Assembly: GCA_963972525.1 (NCBI GenBank)
Contig: CAXAUZ010000011.1
Span: 62,001 to 126,000, forward strand
DNA length: 64,000 nt
Direction: 5' to 3'
DNA from: Salinilacustrithrix sp003476595
GTDB lineage: Bacteria; Actinomycetota; Acidimicrobiia; Acidimicrobiales; Salinilacustritrichaceae
Below, in pieces: positions 61,876 to 64,000 of this stretch (positions are counted from its first letter, which is position 1; every line of letters starts with the position of its first letter). The notes beneath the pieces were generated by a model. That model saw only the letters and a program-made list of their open reading frames with translations, did not search any database and was not told the origin of the DNA. The position numbers and the translations under genes were made by a program.

Positions 61876-62655
61876 ATGCTGTCGGGCGTGTACCCCGCCG
61901 TCGACGACCGCCTCGCACGCGACGTGCTCGCCGCCATCGGCGCCGCATCCGATGACGACGTCGAAGCCGTCGTGCGGGCCTTCCGGTCCTGGCTGCCGGC
62001 CGGATCGACCGCCAAGTGGCTCGCCGTAGACGCGGGCCGGGTGCCGCCGGGGGCCGATCCGGCCGAGGCGTTGGAAGCGCGCCTGGGCGGATCGCTCGAG
62101 TCGTGGTCGTGCTGGGTCGCCTGCACCGGCGTGGGCGCGCTGCTGGCCAGCGTCGGGCACGACGTCAACATCGTCGTGGAGCACCACCGCACCGCCTCGG
62201 TGGTCGACTACCACAGCTCGCTCATCGTCGACGGCGAGCTGCTCGACCCGTACCTCGGCCCGTCCGCACCCGTCCCGCTCGGCCACGACGTGACCCGGCG
62301 GGACGCGTGGGTGTCCTGGGTGCCCGCCGACGTGCCCGGTGGCCGCTGGGACCACCTCGGGCTGCGGGGCGGCGGCGCCCCCTACCGCTACCGGGTGCTG
62401 GGGGAGCGCCTCGACCGCCAGGACGTCGCGGCGTTCTGCGAGATCTCCGCCACCCATTCGGGGGTCGGCCGACGCCGCAACGCCCACTGGGTGACCGACG
62501 ACCAGCTGTGGTTCGTCCGCGAGGGCGACGACGGCGTGGCCGAGCTGCGGGTGGCCGAGGGCCCGACCCCGTTCGAGCAGCACCGCCGGGTGGTTGCTCA
62601 GGGCACCTACGAGGCGCTGCGCGCCCACATCGACGCACCGGTGGTGGCTCCGTGA
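61876..62655 (+). CDS. Possible NAT/transglutaminase-like cysteine enzyme
   Basis: A 259-residue soluble protein. C83 in CWVACTGVGALL, H113 in DYHSSLIVDG and D124 in ELLDPYLGP are ordered and spaced like the Cys-His-Asp triad of arylamine N-acetyltransferases and transglutaminase-fold enzymes, but no full family signature is visible. An acyl-transfer or peptidase-like function is possible. The stop overlaps the DUF445 gene start (GTGA). ATG 61876 is used. Confidence 0.5.
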   Translation: MLSGVYPAVDDRLARDVLAAIGAASDDDVEAVVRAFRSWLPAGSTAKWLAVDAGRVPPGADPAEALEARLGGSLESWSCWVACTGVGALLASVGHDVNIVVEHHRTASVVDYHSSLIVDGELLDPYLGPSAPVPLGHDVTRRDAWVSWVPADVPGGRWDHLGLRGGGAPYRYRVLGERLDRQDVAAFCEISATHSGVGRRRNAHWVTDDQLWFVREGDDGVAELRVAEGPTPFEQHRRVVAQGTYEALRAHIDAPVVAP

Positions 62656-63935
62656 CCGCCACCGCCGCACCACCCGTCCCCGACCTCGAGCAGCGCCAGC
62701 GGGACATCCGCCGGGCCAAGCGCCGCGCCACCGGGTTGCTGGTCCTGGTCACCGTCGCGTTCGTGGTGGTCGCGGCGACCACCGAGCGGGAGGGCGCAGC
62801 CGGCTACCTGCGGGCGGCGCTCGAGGCTGCCATGGTCGGCGGCCTCGCCGACTGGTTCGCGGTGGTGGCCATCTTCCGCCACCCGCTGGGCATCCCGATC
62901 CCGCACACCGCCGTCATCGTCGCCCGCAAGGACCAGTTCGGCCAGACGCTCGGCCAGTTCGTGCAGGAGCACTTCCTCAACGCGCCGACCATCGGGCAGC
63001 GCGTGCGCAGCATGGGGGTCGCCGACCGGGCCTCGTCGTGGATCCTCGAGCGCGACGCGGGCGGCGCACCGGTGAACGCCGAGCGCCTGGCCGGCCACGC
63101 CGCCGAGCTGGTGGTGCGGCTGGCCGAAGCCGTCGAGGACGACGACCTCGTGCATGCCGTCGAGGCCGCCGTGCGCACCCGCCTGGCCGACGTCGACGTG
63201 GCACCCCTCGGTGCCCGTCTGCTCACGGTGGTCACCGAGGAGGGCCGTCACCGCGAGGTGGTCGACGCCGTCCTCGTCGGCATCGACGGGTTCCTCGCCG
63301 AGAACGAGGTCCTGCTGCGCCAGCGGTTCGCGTCGGAGTCGCCGTGGTGGGTGCCCGACGTGATCGACGACCGCATCTTCGAGCGCCTGCTCGCCGGCGT
63401 CCGGGCCATCATCCGCGGCGACACCGTCGGTGGCTCCGACGAGCTGCGCAGCCGGATCGACGTGGCCATGGCCCGCATCATCGGCCGGCTCGAGCACGAC
63501 GAGGTCTGGCAGGACCGGGCCGAGGGGCTGAAGCAGGAGCTGCTCGACCACCCGGCCCTGCGCAGCTTCCTCGACTCGCTGTGGGTCGACGCCAAGGCGT
63601 CGCTGCGGACCCAGGCGCTGGACGGCGGCTCCGCACTGCGTCAGCGACTCACCGATCTCATCGTGTCCGCCGCCGAGCGCTTCCGCGCCGACGAGCGGGC
63701 GATGGCGCGGTCCGACGAGCTGGCCGAGCAGGCCGCCCGCGCGGTGGTCGACACCTTCGGTGACGAGATCACGCGCCTCATCTCCACCACGATCAGCCAG
63801 TGGGACGGCGAGGAGACGGCGTCACGGATGGAGCTGCTGCTCGGCCGGGACCTGCAGTTCATCCGGATCAACGGCACGATCGTGGGTGGGCTCGCCGGTC
63901 TGGTCATCCATGCCGTCGGCGAGCTCGCCGGCTGA
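62652..63935 (+). CDS. DUF445 family membrane protein
   Basis: A 427-residue protein, GTG 62652. A TM segment at about 28-45 is followed by the family hallmark GGLADWFAVVAIFRHPLGIPIPHTAVI, a large helical region (about 100-395) and a second hydrophobic segment at the C-terminus (INGTIVGGLAGLVIHAVGEL). DUF445 proteins (YheB/YjiN group) are widespread, and their biochemical role is not established. The stop TGA forms the start of a hairpin-like repeat pair. Confidence 0.92.
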   Translation: MTATAAPPVPDLEQRQRDIRRAKRRATGLLVLVTVAFVVVAATTEREGAAGYLRAALEAAMVGGLADWFAVVAIFRHPLGIPIPHTAVIVARKDQFGQTLGQFVQEHFLNAPTIGQRVRSMGVADRASSWILERDAGGAPVNAERLAGHAAELVVRLAEAVEDDDLVHAVEAAVRTRLADVDVAPLGARLLTVVTEEGRHREVVDAVLVGIDGFLAENEVLLRQRFASESPWWVPDVIDDRIFERLLAGVRAIIRGDTVGGSDELRSRIDVAMARIIGRLEHDEVWQDRAEGLKQELLDHPALRSFLDSLWVDAKASLRTQALDGGSALRQRLTDLIVSAAERFRADERAMARSDELAEQAARAVVDTFGDEITRLISTTISQWDGEETASRMELLLGRDLQFIRINGTIVGGLAGLVIHAVGELAG

Positions 63936-63991
63936 ACTGGCAGCGACGGCGGAACGCCGGCCCGCCGGTCTCGTTCCGTGGCCGCTGCCAG
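63933..63991. repeat. Inverted pair of the 20-bp repeat starting at the DUF445 stop codon
   Basis: A forward copy at 63937-63956 (18 of 20) and a reverse copy at 63972-63991 (19 of 20 to the reversed consensus) face each other with a 15-nt spacer and can pair over about 17 of 20 positions. The TGA stop at 63933-63935 is directly joined to the element (TGAACTGGCAG). It may act as a terminator for the DUF445 gene. Confidence 0.7.
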
Positions 63992-64000
63992 ATGCCTTTC

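Noticed and set aside
1..64000. tRNA or rRNA genes
   Set aside because: Gaps between genes are short, and no cloverleaf, CCA end or rRNA-like segment was recognised by eye; a tRNAscan run would settle this.

Overview
The window is a dense, very GC-rich stretch that carries 57 recognisable protein genes on both strands, with almost no intergenic space. Many neighbours overlap by 4 nt (ATGA or GTGA). The GC-rich codon use, GTG starts, stand-alone Ku and LigD polymerase genes, an MPT53-like redoxin and many secreted DUF4214 proteins point to an actinobacterium. Class Acidimicrobiia (Iamia/Ilumatobacter relatives) is my inference and is not proven here. I saw no rRNA, tRNA, CRISPR array, prophage or complete insertion sequence.

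Layout. 1-4.8 kb: a truncated membrane-anchored protein, a DUF2867 SDR protein, an M1 peptidase lipoprotein, an SDR epimerase and MscL. 4.9-12.9 kb: a lipoate region with dihydrolipoyl dehydrogenase carrying its own lipoyl domain, the E2 acyltransferase, and a single gene fusing LipB to LipA, plus infA, a sugar-nucleotide epimerase, a BtuF-like protein and an SGNH hydrolase. 13-18 kb: a minus-strand operon that resembles the accessory genes of methylamine dehydrogenase. It contains a thioredoxin-fold lipoprotein with an in-frame UGA at the first Cys of its CxxC (a candidate selenoprotein), a MauE-like protein, a Tat-exported Cys-rich protein like the methylamine dehydrogenase light chain fused to DUF4214, a MauD-like CxxC protein, a 24-residue membrane peptide and two unknowns. 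No heavy chain is present. 18-24.6 kb: a serine hydrolase, an M24 peptidase, a membrane protein, Ku with the LigD polymerase, and a DUF559 nuclease-like gene bracketed by oppositely oriented repeats.

24.6-41 kb: a MASE1-GGDEF-EAL protein, MetH divergent from a cobalamin adenosyltransferase, PepA, response regulators, a sirtuin, a hybrid histidine kinase with an HD-GYP regulator, and a MoeZ-like sulfur carrier enzyme with rhodanese first. 41-59.4 kb: an envelope region with a CAP protein, methyltransferases, glycosyltransferases, a Wzm/Wzt-type exporter whose ATPase has a C-terminal carbohydrate-binding extension, an M15 carboxypeptidase, a SpoIID protein and a PGRP amidase. Four secreted proteins in the window share DUF4214. 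59.4-64 kb: an arylsulfatase, a small membrane peptide, an NAT/transglutaminase-like protein and a DUF445 protein.

Most worth following: the UGA-containing redoxin and its Mau-like operon, the LipB-LipA fusion, and a dispersed 20-bp repeat (CTGGCAGCGACCACGGAACG and relatives) found at gene ends and on both sides of the DUF559 gene.
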